A DNA stretch of 64,000 bases from Bacteroidales bacterium UBA5197 (GTDB taxonomy: Bacteria > Bacteroidota > Bacteroidia > Bacteroidales > Lentimicrobiaceae). Shown here one piece after another: positions 9,866-20,100 of the stretch. The position numbers were made by a program, and so were the translations under genes. A model generated the notes under the pieces. The model did no database searches, was not told the DNA's origin, and saw only the letters and a list, made by a program, of their open reading frames with translations. The DNA is taken from contig DHVX01000090.1 in assembly GCA_002412885.1 (NCBI GenBank), positions 62,255 through 126,254 of the forward strand. The letters are read 5' to 3'. Numbering within the stretch: the stretch's first letter is position 1; every line of letters begins with the position of its first letter.

Positions 9866-10203
9866 ACATCAGTATATACATTTGAGCTGTCGGAATTACT
9901 TAATCATTTCAGGAATGAAGAAATCATGTGATCAGAAAATGTGCAATTTTAAATAGAATGGATTTTGTAATGCGCTGATCATAAGCAGGGTATGTTATTG
10001 TTGAATTCTTGCTGCTTTTTCAGGGCGACGTCCATAAACAGCAGATTCTTTTAATACCTTTGTACCCGATTGAGTTGAACATCAGTAAAGTTCGGATTCA
10101 GTAAAAAATAATTCGTTTAAAAACTATTCATTGGTTAACAAAGTATCTGAAGCCTGCAAATACAGATTCAGTCTTTAAATTGTAAATTGTTATTTCTGAT
10201 CTT
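9866..10203. other. 338-base intergenic region
   Basis: A divergent control region between the cyanophycinase-like gene and the TerB/J-domain gene. Apart from the -7 element at 10055-10062 I see no gene, tRNA or strong hairpin. Confidence 0.6.
10055..10062 (+). promoter_or_regulatory. Bacteroidota -7 element TACCTTTG
   Basis: A perfect TAnnTTTG match. It would start transcription near 10069, giving a ~135-base leader to the TerB/J-domain gene. No good TTTG at -33 was seen. Confidence 0.5.
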
Positions 10204-10935
10204 ATGTCTTTCACTTCTTTTGGTAAATGGATTGGTGGCAGCCTTGGATGGGCTTTGGGTGGCCCGATAGGTGGCATTCTTGGATTTGTTTTCGGATCGC
10301 TTTTCGATAGTATGAATGGCGACAGTAACGAACAAAAAGGTTTTACCCCGACTCAGGAAGGAGACTTTAAGGTCAGCCTTTTGGTTTTAATAGCAGCCAT
10401 CATGAAAGCCGATGGTAAGATTCTAAAGTCAGAACTGAGCTATGTGAAACTGTTTCTGCTCAAACAGTTCGGGGAGACAGAAGCCGAGCGTTTATTGCTG
10501 CTTCTGCGCGAAATTATCCGCCAGGATCTTGATGTGGATGAAATTTGCGAGCAGATTCAGGAAAACATGGAGTATCCATCGCGCCTTCAGCTGGTTCATT
10601 TTCTGTTTGGTGTGGCATCGGCAGATGGAGAACCACATGCTGCCGAAGCTGATGTTTTGCGTCGTGTTTGTCTGCACATGGGTATCCGTCCTTTGGACTT
10701 CGAATCTGTTAAAGCCATGTTTGTCAAGGATTCAGGCAGTGCATACCGCATACTTGAAATTTCAGCCACTGCCACGGATGAAGAGGTAAAAAAAGCTTAC
10801 CGAAAAATGGCTTTGAAATACCATCCCGATAAGGTTACGCACCTGGGTGAAGATGTACAGAAAGCTGCCCATGAAAAGTTTCAGCAGTTGAATCAGGCTT
10901 ACAATGAAATCAAACAGCAACGGGGCTTTAAGTAG
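10204..10935 (+). CDS. TerB-like / J-domain co-chaperone (DjlA type)
   Basis: A 243-aa protein. The N-terminus has a glycine-rich hydrophobic stretch (residues ~7-35, GGSLGWALGGPIGGILGFVFG), a short membrane or lipid-associated segment seen in DjlA-like proteins. Residues ~52-165 form a TerB-type helical domain, with KADGKI and SADGEP as its two characteristic acidic turns. Residues ~178-243 are a J domain with the HPD motif (KYHPDKV), the signature for stimulating Hsp70/DnaK ATPase. It probably acts as a membrane-linked DnaK co-chaperone. Its last 32 bases overlap the next gene, indicating translational coupling. Confidence 0.88.
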   Translation: MSFTSFGKWIGGSLGWALGGPIGGILGFVFGSLFDSMNGDSNEQKGFTPTQEGDFKVSLLVLIAAIMKADGKILKSELSYVKLFLLKQFGETEAERLLLLLREIIRQDLDVDEICEQIQENMEYPSRLQLVHFLFGVASADGEPHAAEADVLRRVCLHMGIRPLDFESVKAMFVKDSGSAYRILEISATATDEEVKKAYRKMALKYHPDKVTHLGEDVQKAAHEKFQQLNQAYNEIKQQRGFK

Positions 10936-11434
10936 TATTTCTTTGAGCAGGAATGATGTTCCGGCTCCTGATAAATTAAAAGCATTGTTTGCCACAAATC
11001 GCGGAGTATTAAAAAAAACCGTGCAAAAGCTGGCAAAGTTCAATCAGCGCCAACTTGATGACATTGTTCACAAACTTCACCATGAAGCTTTCGGGTTTTA
11101 CGATTGTCTTGATTGCAGCAACTGCTGTCGCAGCATCAGCCCGGCCATCAGCCACAATGATGTTGAAGTTATGGCTAAAAAGCTAAAAGTCAGGCCTTCT
11201 GATCTTGTTGGAAAACACCTTAAGCTTGACGAAGAGGGCGATTTTGTTTTTCACACTGCACCCTGCCCGTTTATTGACGACGATAATTATTGCCAAATAT
11301 ACAGCCATCGTCCTAAAGCCTGCCGGGAATATCCACATACCGACCGTAGCCGTTTTTATCAGATTCTGAAACTGTCATTGAAAAATGCAGAAGTATGCCC
11401 TGTGGTTTATGCCATTTTGATGAAGCTTGCCTGA
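10904..11434 (+). CDS. YkgJ-family cysteine-cluster protein
   Basis: A 176-aa soluble protein with the UPF0153/YkgJ zinc- or iron-binding pattern: CLDCSNCCR near residues 66-74, then APCPFIDDDNYCQIYSHRPKAC, with a further Cys in AEVCPVVY. The biochemical role of the family is unsettled; a metal-cluster or oxidoreductase-type role is usually proposed. The first ATG in frame lies inside the end of the J-domain gene. No better downstream ATG precedes the conserved region, so the 32-base overlap is accepted. It is convergent with the methyltransferase gene, 37 bases apart. Confidence 0.85.
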   Translation: MKSNSNGALSSISLSRNDVPAPDKLKALFATNRGVLKKTVQKLAKFNQRQLDDIVHKLHHEAFGFYDCLDCSNCCRSISPAISHNDVEVMAKKLKVRPSDLVGKHLKLDEEGDFVFHTAPCPFIDDDNYCQIYSHRPKACREYPHTDRSRFYQILKLSLKNAEVCPVVYAILMKLA

Positions 11435-11471
11435 GGAAATAATTTCGGTGCTAAGTCTTGAACCTTACATA

Positions 11472-12347
11472 TCAAAACCTCACCACAGTTCCCAACGGCA
11501 ATTTTTTCCCGAACCCATCCTCCAGAAAAAGTTCGCCGGATTCCATATTCTCTCTCTTGCCGAATGCGGACTTAATCAGGTTTTCGCCAATCAGCGATGA
11601 AAATCCCATTGAATAAAGGCTCATGATAAAGAAGTTTTCTTTTTCGTCAAGGAGTTCGCTGCAGAGTTTGATCATTTCATTGATATTTTCTTCGAGCACC
11701 CATTTTTCGCCATCTGCACCACGGCCATAAGCGGGCGGATCAAGAATAATCCCATTGTATCGGGTGCCACGCCGCACTTCGCGTTTTACAAACTTCAGTG
11801 CATCTTCCACAATCCAGCGAATCCCATCCAAACCACTGATTTCCATATTTTCGCGGGCCCAGCTGATTACCGGTTTTACCGAATCCACATGCACCACTTC
11901 AGCGCCTGCTGCACAAGCAGCAAGTGAAGCTCCGCCAGTGTAGGCAAAAAGATTCAGTACTTTTGGGCGGGGCGTTTTCATTTCTTTGATTTTATCAAAG
12001 ATGAAATCCCAGTTGTCGCCCTGTTCCGGGAAAACACCGATATGCCTGAAACTGGTCAATCCCAAACGCATTTTCAAGCTGATTGATTTGTAATTATAGT
12101 CAATCTGCCATTGTTCTTTGCAAGCTTTATTCAACACCCATCTGCCCTTTTCGGGGTCGTTTTTCTCCTTGCGGAATATAGCCTGCGACTTGTTTTGCCA
12201 CTCCTGCTCACTCATCGATTTATCCCACACCGCCTGAGGTTCCGGACGGGTAAGTACCTGAGTGCCGAAACGCTCCAGCTTTTCAAAATTGCCGGAGTCA
12301 ATCAGCTCGTAATCTTTCCAATGGACGGGGGTCAGCAGTTTTATCAT
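11472..12347 (-). CDS. Class I SAM-dependent RNA methyltransferase (RlmI-like)
   Basis: A 291-aa cytoplasmic enzyme. The SAM-binding motif I is VLNLFAYTGGASLAACAAGA, followed by an acidic residue after strand 2 (VVHVDSVKP) and a motif IV ILDPPAYGRG typical of base methyltransferases in the RlmI/RlmKL group (COG1092). The ~100 N-terminal residues replace the PUA domain found in full-length RlmI (~390 aa), so the target may differ; 23S rRNA is the best guess. It is divergent from the TrmH-family gene, and the two appear to share a compact bidirectional promoter region. Confidence 0.85.
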   Translation of the reverse strand: MIKLLTPVHWKDYELIDSGNFEKLERFGTQVLTRPEPQAVWDKSMSEQEWQNKSQAIFRKEKNDPEKGRWVLNKACKEQWQIDYNYKSISLKMRLGLTSFRHIGVFPEQGDNWDFIFDKIKEMKTPRPKVLNLFAYTGGASLAACAAGAEVVHVDSVKPVISWARENMEISGLDGIRWIVEDALKFVKREVRRGTRYNGIILDPPAYGRGADGEKWVLEENINEMIKLCSELLDEKENFFIMSLYSMGFSSLIGENLIKSAFGKRENMESGELFLEDGFGKKLPLGTVVRF

Positions 12348-12381
12348 GGTAAGGTGATTAGATGGGATGCATTATAATGTG

Positions 12382-12389
12382 CAAAGATG
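12382..12389 (-). promoter_or_regulatory. Near-consensus -7 element CATCTTTG
   Basis: Reads CATCTTTG on the minus strand (one base off TAnnTTTG). It lies ~35 bases upstream of the RlmI-like start and back to back with the trmH-family promoter. Confidence 0.35.
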
Positions 12390-12410
12390 CGAATTTTCTC
12401 TAATTTTGCT

Positions 12411-12418
12411 CTCAAAGC
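12411..12418 (+). promoter_or_regulatory. Bacteroidota -7 element TAATTTTG
   Basis: A perfect TAnnTTTG match. Transcription would begin near 12425. This excludes in-frame starts upstream of 12439 for the downstream gene and so fixes its start. Confidence 0.65.
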
Positions 12419-12438
12419 ATTTCGTCATACTGCAGCTT

Positions 12439-13233
12439 ATGTCCGACCAGATTACCAGTCCACAAAATCCGAAGATTAAAAATCTTATTTTGCTTCAGCA
12501 GAAATCTCGTGAACGCCGCAAACAGAACCTTGTGGTGGTTGAAGGCCTCCGCGAAACCGGTATTGCTGTTTCCAATGGATTTGTGATTGCGGAACTTTTT
12601 GTTTGCCAGGAGATTGCCCATGAAGGGGATTACAAAAGTATCGCAGCTGATGCGAAAATTACATTTGTAAGCCGCCCGGTTTTTGAAAAACTCGCTTACC
12701 GCGAAGGCTCTGATGGCTGTATTGCTTTGCTGATTCCACGTTGGCTGAAGATTACAGATGTAAAGCTGCGCAGTAAGCCATTGGTAATTGTGCTTGAATC
12801 GGTTGAAAAACCAGGAAATATGGGTGCAATCCTTCGCACGGCCGATGCTGTAAATGCCGATGCTGTGATTGTTTGTGATCCTTTAACGGATATCTACAAC
12901 CCTAATGTGATCAGAAGTGGTGTGGGTTGTGTTTTCTCTCGTCAGGTGGTTGCCTGCTCAACCCTTGAAGCTCAGCAATGGCTGAAAGAGAATGGAGTCA
13001 GGTCGTTTGCTGCTGAGCTGAAGGCTTCAACTCACTATCATACCCACGATTATCGTGGTGCTGTAGCATTTGTGATGGGTACCGAAGCCGATGGTCTTAC
13101 TCCTGCCTGGCTGGATTTTTGCGATGAGCGCATTATCATCCCCATGCTTGGAAGTATAGATTCGCTCAATGTATCAGTTTCTACTGCAGTTTTGGTTTTT
13201 GAAGCCATGAGGCAACGCGGATTTTCTCTTTGA
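12439..13233 (+). CDS. TrmH/SpoU-family RNA 2'-O-methyltransferase
   Basis: A 264-aa SPOUT-class methyltransferase. An N-terminal RNA-binding domain of the L30e-like SpoU substrate-binding type is followed by the knotted SAM-binding domain with the three SpoU motifs: LESVEKPGNMGAILRTAD (motif 1, with Asn and Arg), AVAFVMGTEADGL (motif 2), and IPMLGSIDSLNVSVSTAV (motif 3). The target (tRNA or 23S rRNA ribose) cannot be assigned. The start MSDQITSPQNPK is fixed by the -7 element 20 bases upstream. The GH18 gene follows after 42 bases without a clear terminator. Confidence 0.9.
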   Translation: MSDQITSPQNPKIKNLILLQQKSRERRKQNLVVVEGLRETGIAVSNGFVIAELFVCQEIAHEGDYKSIAADAKITFVSRPVFEKLAYREGSDGCIALLIPRWLKITDVKLRSKPLVIVLESVEKPGNMGAILRTADAVNADAVIVCDPLTDIYNPNVIRSGVGCVFSRQVVACSTLEAQQWLKENGVRSFAAELKASTHYHTHDYRGAVAFVMGTEADGLTPAWLDFCDERIIIPMLGSIDSLNVSVSTAVLVFEAMRQRGFSL

Positions 13234-13275
13234 GACCATCTGTTTCATTCTTTTTTCTACTCTTTCTTCGCTATT

Positions 13276-15036
13276 ATGAGCAAAACCATTTTCATCATCA
13301 TACTTTCCTTTTTTGCATTCTTCGCTTTCGGACAGCAAATGTCGGTGCATCAGGAACAATCAGAAAAGTACAGCGCAGCCGGATTTCTGACGGATCATCA
13401 ATACGACAGTATAAATGGATTTTCAGGTCGCGAAAGCTTCCACAGAACTTCCACTGTCCTTCAAAAAAGGGTTTTTGGATACCATCCTTACTGGATCGGG
13501 AGCGCCTGGCAGAATTATCAATGGGATTTGCTGAGTGATCTCTGCTATTTTTCCTATGAAGTAAATCCGGCAAACGGTGAAGCGGTTACCATTCACGATT
13601 GGAATACTGCCGCCGTAATTGATACCGCCATTTCGCGCGGCGTAAAAGTTCATTTGTGTGTTACGCTGTTTTCGGGACATGCAAGCTTTTTTGGAAATCC
13701 TCAGGCACAGCAAACGCTCACCAATAACCTGATTTCGCTGGTTGCATCCCGCGGAGCCCATGGCATCAACCTCGATTTTGAAGCAGTTCCTTCTTCACAA
13801 CAGGCAGGCCTTACCAATTACATCATTCAACTGTCAAATGCTTTAGAGAATGCATTGCCGGAAGCCGAACTCAGCATTGCAGCACCGGCGGTAAACTGGA
13901 GTAATACATTTGATCTGCCTGCCATTACGCCATGGCTCGATCTGATTATGGTTATGGCTTACGACTATTATTGGAACGGCAGTACACTTGCCGGTCCGGT
14001 TTCCGGCTTTTGGCCGCTGACCTCATCTTTCAACTACGGAGTTAACCGCTCGCTTTCTTATTATCAGTCGCAAGGAGTTCCTGAATCGAAACTGTTGCTT
14101 GGTCTTCCATATTATGGCCGTGAATGGCCGGTAAGCTCAAATACACTTCCGGCATCCACCACCGGCAATGGAGTTGCAGTTACTTATCGAAATATCAGGG
14201 CAAATACCACCCATTACAACCCGGCAAATTATTATTGGGATTACCGGAGTTATAATCCTTACTACAGCTATTTTACTTCACAATGGCGGCAATGCTTTTT
14301 CGATGACGAACGAAGCCTTGGCGCCAAATATGATCTTGTAAACAGGCGTGGAATTGCAGGCATTGGCATCTGGGCACTTGGTTACGACAATGGATATCCG
14401 GAGCTCTGGAATCTGATAGGGGAGAAGTTTGGTGATAACCCGGCTGATCTATGTACTGATACCATTTATGATTCCGGTGGGCCATGGTGGAGTTACGAAA
14501 ACAATGAAACATATACCGAAACTATACAATCGGCATGGGAAGGGCCACTAACCCTCACTTTCAATAACCTGAGCCTCGAAGCAGGTTTTGATTCATTATG
14601 GATTTACGATGGAATCAATACCGATGCCCCTGTGATTGCAGCACTTTCAGGCAATGAAATTCCTTCTTCGGTTTCAACTACAGGCAATGCATTTACCCTT
14701 AAATTTTCATCAGATAATCTCACCTCACGTGCAGGTTATGAATTGGTGTGGAGTTGTCCGACCACAGGAATTGATCATTATATAACCCCACCGGGTATTG
14801 AAATTTTTCCGGTTCCTGCCAAAGAAACACTGAATATCCGGCTTGCTGAATTTTCCGGTAATCCCGTTAAGGTTTCATTGACAAGCTTAAGCGGAAGTGT
14901 TATTTACATAGAATCATATTCACAATCGGACATGATAAAGCTGCCCGTTGGAAATCTGGCATCGGGAGTATATGTGCTGGTTTGCGAAATTGACGGCAAA
15001 TTGCACAGAAGAAAGATAATCATTATGCAGGATTAA
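13276..15036 (+). CDS. Secreted GH18-family protein with CUB and T9SS domains
   Basis: A 586-aa protein with a signal peptide (MSKTIFIIILSFFAFFAFG). Residues ~55-385 are a glycoside hydrolase 18 barrel. The active-site strand reads GINLDFEAV with the acid Glu at E169; the first two Asp of the usual DGxDxDxE are His and Asn, as in YaaH/spore-type GH18 proteins. LDLIMVMAYDYYW supplies the expected downstream tyrosine/Asp strand. Residues ~395-495 are CUB-like (FDSLWIYDG, FSSDNLTSRAGYELVW). A T9SS type A domain ends the protein. GH18 enzymes cut chitin, GlcNAc-containing glycans or peptidoglycan-related chains; the substrate here is open. It is convergent with the next gene, 36 bases apart. Confidence 0.88.
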   Translation: MSKTIFIIILSFFAFFAFGQQMSVHQEQSEKYSAAGFLTDHQYDSINGFSGRESFHRTSTVLQKRVFGYHPYWIGSAWQNYQWDLLSDLCYFSYEVNPANGEAVTIHDWNTAAVIDTAISRGVKVHLCVTLFSGHASFFGNPQAQQTLTNNLISLVASRGAHGINLDFEAVPSSQQAGLTNYIIQLSNALENALPEAELSIAAPAVNWSNTFDLPAITPWLDLIMVMAYDYYWNGSTLAGPVSGFWPLTSSFNYGVNRSLSYYQSQGVPESKLLLGLPYYGREWPVSSNTLPASTTGNGVAVTYRNIRANTTHYNPANYYWDYRSYNPYYSYFTSQWRQCFFDDERSLGAKYDLVNRRGIAGIGIWALGYDNGYPELWNLIGEKFGDNPADLCTDTIYDSGGPWWSYENNETYTETIQSAWEGPLTLTFNNLSLEAGFDSLWIYDGINTDAPVIAALSGNEIPSSVSTTGNAFTLKFSSDNLTSRAGYELVWSCPTTGIDHYITPPGIEIFPVPAKETLNIRLAEFSGNPVKVSLTSLSGSVIYIESYSQSDMIKLPVGNLASGVYVLVCEIDGKLHRRKIIIMQD

Positions 15037-15054
15037 TCCTGATTGGTTCAGGAT
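15036..15054. terminator. Weak hairpin between convergent genes
   Basis: ATCCTGA (15036-15042) and TCAGGAT (15048-15054) enclose a five-base loop and overlap the GH18 stop codon. There is no T-run, so terminator function is uncertain. Confidence 0.3.
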
Positions 15055-15072
15055 ATGGCGTTTGAGATGTAT

Positions 15073-15687
15073 TTAAATGGTCCAGCCCGAAAACCCGAAA
15101 GGAATGGCATCATTTTGTGAAATCACAAATTTTGACTTCGATTTCCAATCCACAGATGCCCCGCCTCCTAAAGTAATCTTGTTCTCAATTTCTGCCCTCA
15201 GGTCGGCATTGCCTTCCACTGCAAAATCAGCGGTAACTTCAGTTGCATAGTAAGTGTAATCAGCAATCCGGTTATTGTTAACCAGTTTCCACAAAGTTTT
15301 ATTTGACTTTCTGAGCTCCTGAAGCCTTGGAATCAAGGTAATTTTTGACTGATTTTCAAAAACCCTGCACTTTACACCGGAAATAAAGAAATCAACTGAG
15401 CGGGCTTTGGAAAGTCCTCCATTGATACCTATACCAAATTCATTCAGGCTTGCCTTCCCTGTCAGGCTCAGGCTTCGCTGTACCGTTCCATAAACAAGAT
15501 TGGCTGGTTGAAGCAAAGTATTCCAGGCAGGTGGCGGATCTTTGAAAACCTGCGCCAGCGTGCCCACACAGAAATACCCTTGTTTTCTTTTTTCAATAAT
15601 GGCTCCGGGAATTACACTGGGATCTGAACTGAAAAGCAGTGTAATGCCATAACGCTGCAAAAATTGGGGAAACGGTAGGTTTGCCAT
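15073..15687 (-). CDS. Hypothetical 204-aa protein, family not recognised
   Basis: I do not recognise this protein. It is 204 aa, has no signal peptide, lipobox or membrane helix, and contains just two Cys. The start is the ATG at 15687 (MANLPFPQFLQRYG); a perfect -7 element 28 bases upstream supports it. The composition suggests mostly beta structure: residues ~70-100 (SLSLTGKASLNEFGIGINGG) and ~145-190 alternate polar and hydrophobic residues, ending GFSGWTI. It stands alone, convergent with the GH18 gene and 157 bases downstream of susD1 on the same strand. Its own promoter argues against membership of the Sus operon. Confidence 0.6.
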   Translation of the reverse strand: MANLPFPQFLQRYGITLLFSSDPSVIPGAIIEKRKQGYFCVGTLAQVFKDPPPAWNTLLQPANLVYGTVQRSLSLTGKASLNEFGIGINGGLSKARSVDFFISGVKCRVFENQSKITLIPRLQELRKSNKTLWKLVNNNRIADYTYYATEVTADFAVEGNADLRAEIENKITLGGGASVDWKSKSKFVISQNDAIPFGFSGWTI

Positions 15688-15714
15688 GATTTTGTTGTTT
15701 TTGGTTAGGTAATT

Positions 15715-15722
15715 CAAAATTA
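15715..15722 (-). promoter_or_regulatory. Bacteroidota -7 element TAATTTTG
   Basis: Perfect on the minus strand, with predicted transcription start near 15708 and the ATG at 15687. It supports the chosen start of the 204-aa hypothetical. Confidence 0.6.
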
Positions 15723-15844
15723 CTCCATATCAACATGAAAGTCAAGGCTTGTGTTCATACGCCGCTTAAATCGCAATACCTGTGGATTTTAGGAGATGCA
15801 TATTTCTGTATAAAAATCATCTGTAATTCGTTGCCTGATATTAC

Positions 15845-17170
15845 TCAATATCCCTCATTCTGATCTTCAATGCTGATTTTGGTGTTGGTCAGAATTTCGC
15901 TCAGCGGTATCGGGAAAAGCATCTGCCATGGCTGAGTAACAGTGGGTATAAGATCAACAGCCCTTCCCGTTCGGATCAGGTCGAACCATCTTTTGCCTTC
16001 AAATGCAAATTCAATCTGTTTTTCTCTTTCAATGATGTTGCGAAGAGAGGTGAATGTACCCGATGCTACTTGTGGCAAGCCGGCACGATTGCGAATAGCA
16101 TTGATGTCCGAAAGAATCATACCGAGATTTCCGACAGAATCAATCTGGTAATTGGCTTCTGCCCTGATCAGGTACATTTCGGCGGTTCTCAGAACGATTA
16201 CCCTGTCGCTGCCTGTGGTGAGGTCAGCATACTTTTTTGTGTAATATTTATCTCCGTGAGATGCAGCAATCAGCGCTTTTCTCTTGTCAGAAGAATCAAT
16301 ATTTATAAGTACTGATGAAGGCGCATTTTCATGCCGGCCTCCAAGTGTATTTGGAAAATTATATTCAGCAAGCCTGTTCTTGTCGGTGGCACTGAAGGGC
16401 ACATAAAACAATATTTCGCGCCCGGGCGCTGTATTGCTTGAGAAAAGGGCATCATATGAAGTCTCGAGCACAGGTACTATCTGCAATACCTGATTGGCAT
16501 ATTGAATGGCGTTTTCAGCATTTCCTCTGGTAAGTGCAATGCTGGCAAGTAATGCAGTAGCAGCTTCAACAGTAGCTCTTTCTGAAAGGGTATTCGAAAT
16601 GTTTAAACGGGCCGATTCCAGATCGGCTATAATCTGATTATAAACATCATCTGCTGAACTGCGTGGCAGGGAGTTTTCATGCGAATCGTTAAGTGTTGGC
16701 AATAACTTAAGAGGAACGCCGCCATAAAGTCTTACAAGATTGTAATAATGAAGAGCACGTAGAAAATGCAGTTCGCCTTTATAGCTTTTCAATTCATCCT
16801 CCGAAAGGAAAGTTACATCCCTAAGCTTGAACAGCATGTAATTTACGCGGTTGATAGCCACATAAATATCAGCCCAGATTCCCTCAACCAGAATATTATT
16901 TGCCAGAAGGCTGTTTTTGTCCACATCGTAATACTCAACCTTGGTGCCGTTGGCAATGCTGTTGTCTGATGCCAGATCACCCACAATCACCAGATTTCGC
17001 CCGTAATAATGCTGCAGCTGCAGGGCATCATAACATCCGGTAAGCGCAGCCTGCACATTCTCGCGGTTGCTGAATGCTTCTTCAGTCGATATCTGCATTT
17101 TTGGCCTCAGATCAAGGTCAGTTTCGCAGGATGCAAAAAGCAGTAACATGAATATCAGAATCTTGCGCAT
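15845..17170 (-). CDS. SusD/RagB-family outer-membrane lipoprotein (SusD1)
   Basis: A 441-aa surface lipoprotein that caps its SusC partner and binds the substrate outside the cell. The signal peptide ends in a lipobox (MLLLFASC, Cys at residue 15). The SusD N-terminal region (ALTGCYDAL), TPR-like helices with LHFLRALHYYNLVRLYGGVPL, and the C-terminal RagB/SusD region (AEMYLIRAEANYQ, EFAFEGKRWFDLIRTGR) are all present. At 441 aa it is at the short end of the family. Its start overlaps the susC1 stop by 16 bases, so the pair is translationally coupled. The ligand is not predictable from sequence; no degradative enzyme lies on the same strand beside it. Confidence 0.92.
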   Translation of the reverse strand: MRKILIFMLLLFASCETDLDLRPKMQISTEEAFSNRENVQAALTGCYDALQLQHYYGRNLVIVGDLASDNSIANGTKVEYYDVDKNSLLANNILVEGIWADIYVAINRVNYMLFKLRDVTFLSEDELKSYKGELHFLRALHYYNLVRLYGGVPLKLLPTLNDSHENSLPRSSADDVYNQIIADLESARLNISNTLSERATVEAATALLASIALTRGNAENAIQYANQVLQIVPVLETSYDALFSSNTAPGREILFYVPFSATDKNRLAEYNFPNTLGGRHENAPSSVLINIDSSDKRKALIAASHGDKYYTKKYADLTTGSDRVIVLRTAEMYLIRAEANYQIDSVGNLGMILSDINAIRNRAGLPQVASGTFTSLRNIIEREKQIEFAFEGKRWFDLIRTGRAVDLIPTVTQPWQMLFPIPLSEILTNTKISIEDQNEGY

Positions 17171-20100
17171 AGGCCAATCATTAAACTTTTAGGTTGCGGG
17201 CAGGTAAAGAAATCGGTGCCCAATGCAATCGGATTCAATCCATTGTAATTTATTTCCGGGTCCATGCCCGAATATCTTGTAAATGTCAGAAGGTTTTTCC
17301 CGGCCACGAATACTTCTAAGCGGCTGATCCCGGCTCTGGATATTAGCTTTTCGGGAAGTTCATAACTGAACCTGACGTTTTTCAGCCTCAGAAAAGATCC
17401 ATCTTCAACGAAACGCGATGAAAACCGCTGGTTATAAACAGACGCTTTTGGCACATCAGTTATGTCGCCCGGATTTTGCCAGCGGCGCAAAATGGCAGTT
17501 GTCTGATTGCTGAGTGAGATGGTTTCGGTGTAGATGCGGGTTGAATTGAAAATGCTGTTGCCATATGAGAATGAAAATCTGAAATCAAAGCTAAAATTTT
17601 TCCATGATAAGTTGCTTCCAACGCCTCCATAGAAAACCGGATGCGGACTGCCGATCTTTTTTCGGTCAAGGTCATTGATTTTTCCGTCCCCGTTGAGGTC
17701 TTCGTAAATCAGGTTTCCATCATCAGGGTTTACCCCCAGCGAGTTAAATCCATAGAAAAATGATACCGGTTCTCCAACCTCAATGCTGCTGCTAGCTCTG
17801 CCAATATTACGAATTGGTTGATCTTCATAAAGTTCAAGTACTTTGTTGCGGTTGCTTGTAAAATTCAGCATTGCATCCCATCTGAAAGGCCCTTCGATAA
17901 TGGGAATGATTGCAGAGATTTCTACTCCTTGATTCTCAATTTTGCCAATGTTCGACATTACGAAAGCATGCCCTGTTGAAGTAGGCATTGGTTTTTGAAG
18001 CAGAAGGTCTTTGGTTTGCTTGTTATAATAGTCAGCCCTTATGTTGATCCTGCCGAATAATTCGATCTGTGTGCCCAGATTAAAATGGCTTGTTGATTCC
18101 CAGCGCAGATTTGGATTGGCCAGCTGAGAAGGACTTATACCCCCATCGCCGCCATAATTATTGCCGGCTGAATAAAGATCAAGCGATAAAAAGTCACCGA
18201 TCTGATCGTTGCCCGTAATGCCATAGCTGACCGATAGTATAAGTCTGGAAATAGCGTTGACTTTGAAGAACTCCTCCTTCGAAGCATACCATAATCCTGA
18301 AAATGAAGGGAATAATCCGAAACGATTGTTCTTGCCAAATTTTGATGAACCATCGCGTCGCAGATTCAAAGTAAAAATGTATCGTTCATCATAACCATAC
18401 TGAATACGCGAGAAGAGTGAGTTGGCATTAGCTTCGGTTTCATAGGATTGCGTGGAAACCGGAGTTGCCGCATCCTGAAGAAATTCAAAACTGGTACCTG
18501 CAAAGTTCTGAGCACGTAAAAAAGTATCGTGCTGGCGGTTGCTCTCAAGGCTTAAACCTGCTGTAACTGATAGCCGGTTGAGCGATCGAACCAACGAATA
18601 ATCAAGGTAGGTGGTGTGGTAAAACCTGAGTGCATTGCTGGTTGCTTCAATGCCCAATCCGTTGTATTTGGCTCCTTGTCGGGTTGTTTTTGGTGCAAAT
18701 GCCTGCTCACGGAGGTTGTAGAAATCCAGTCCAGTCAGGCTTCGTAGCGTAAAATTGTCTGCCAGGGCGTAGTTGGCCTTGAAATGAAAGGTGTTTCGAT
18801 AGGTATAGGTCAGGTTTTTTTCAAGCGTTGCTATTGCAACCGGGTTGGCATATGATCCATCGTTATTGAAACTTCCATCACTGTTGTAAACAGGAAATAC
18901 AGGTGCCAGCGATATGGCATTGGGCAAAGGTCCGTTAAGGGTCTGATCGCCTTCAACACGGTTATTTACAGAGTAAGCAAAACTGTTTCCTGATTCAATT
19001 TTCAGCTTTTCGCTAATCTTGTAATCGTAATTCATTCTCAGATTATAGCGCTTAAAGTCTGAGCCTATTATGATACCTTCCTGATCGAAAAAGTTACCAC
19101 TGATGTAATGTTGCGATTTGTCGTTTCCACCACTGAGTGAAAGCCCGATATCGCGGGTTGGCGCAGTCCGGAATACTTCCTGCTGCCAGTCTGTATTGAT
19201 TGGATAGTTCAGAAGGGTTTCCTGACTGTATTCAGGAGTTCTGCCCTCAGCCAAAGCTTGTTCGTTCATCAGGTTCATCCATTGACGCGAATCAAGCATG
19301 TCAAGCCTGCCGACGGTTTGTTGAAGTCCGAAGTAGCTGTATAAGTCAATCCTGTTTCGGCCCGAAACTCCGCGTTTTGTATTAATCAGAATAACGCCGT
19401 TTGATGAATTGGAGCCAAACAAAGAACTTGCCGCTGCATCTTTTAATACTGAGATGGATTCTATATCGTTAATGCTCAGATCGCTGATGGCATCAATGGA
19501 TTGTCCGCTGAAATCGAGCTGTGAATAATCTCCTGTTATAATGGGGATGCCGTCAACGACAAAAAGTGGGCGGTTGCCTGCATTGATCGAACTTATTCCC
19601 CTTATGTTGATGTTAAAACCTGAAGCAGGGGTGCCTCCATTAGCCTGAATCAGCAAACCCGAAATCTCAGATTGCATTGCTGCATTTAATGATGAGGAGT
19701 TGGTCTGATCGTAAAGGTCCATTCTCAAAAATGAAACTGCTCCGGTTAAAAGGTCTTCCGGCTCTTCGCCAAAAGCAACGACAACTGTTTCGCTCAAAGT
19801 TTTAATATCTGCCTGAAGCCTGATATTAAGCAGTGTATCTGTCCTGATGATCTGTTCCTGTTCAGTAAAACCCATGCATGAAAACCTGACAGTATTGCAA
19901 TCCTTCGGTACTTTAAGGCTATACCGGCCTTCTTCATCGGTAAAGGTGCCGCTGGTTTTGCATGTAATAAAAACATGTGCCCCGGGAATGGGCAAATCAT
20001 TTAAAGCTTCGATTACAATGCCATTGATGATGTAGAATTGTTTGTCATTTAACAGCTTGAGGATGACTTTTTTTTCTGTAAACAGTGCCTCAAGGCCTGC

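Noticed and set aside
15073..15687. Bacterial gasdermin
   Set aside because: Beta-rich and of roughly similar size, but no N-terminal Cys typical of the family, no protease neighbour and no motif I can recognise.
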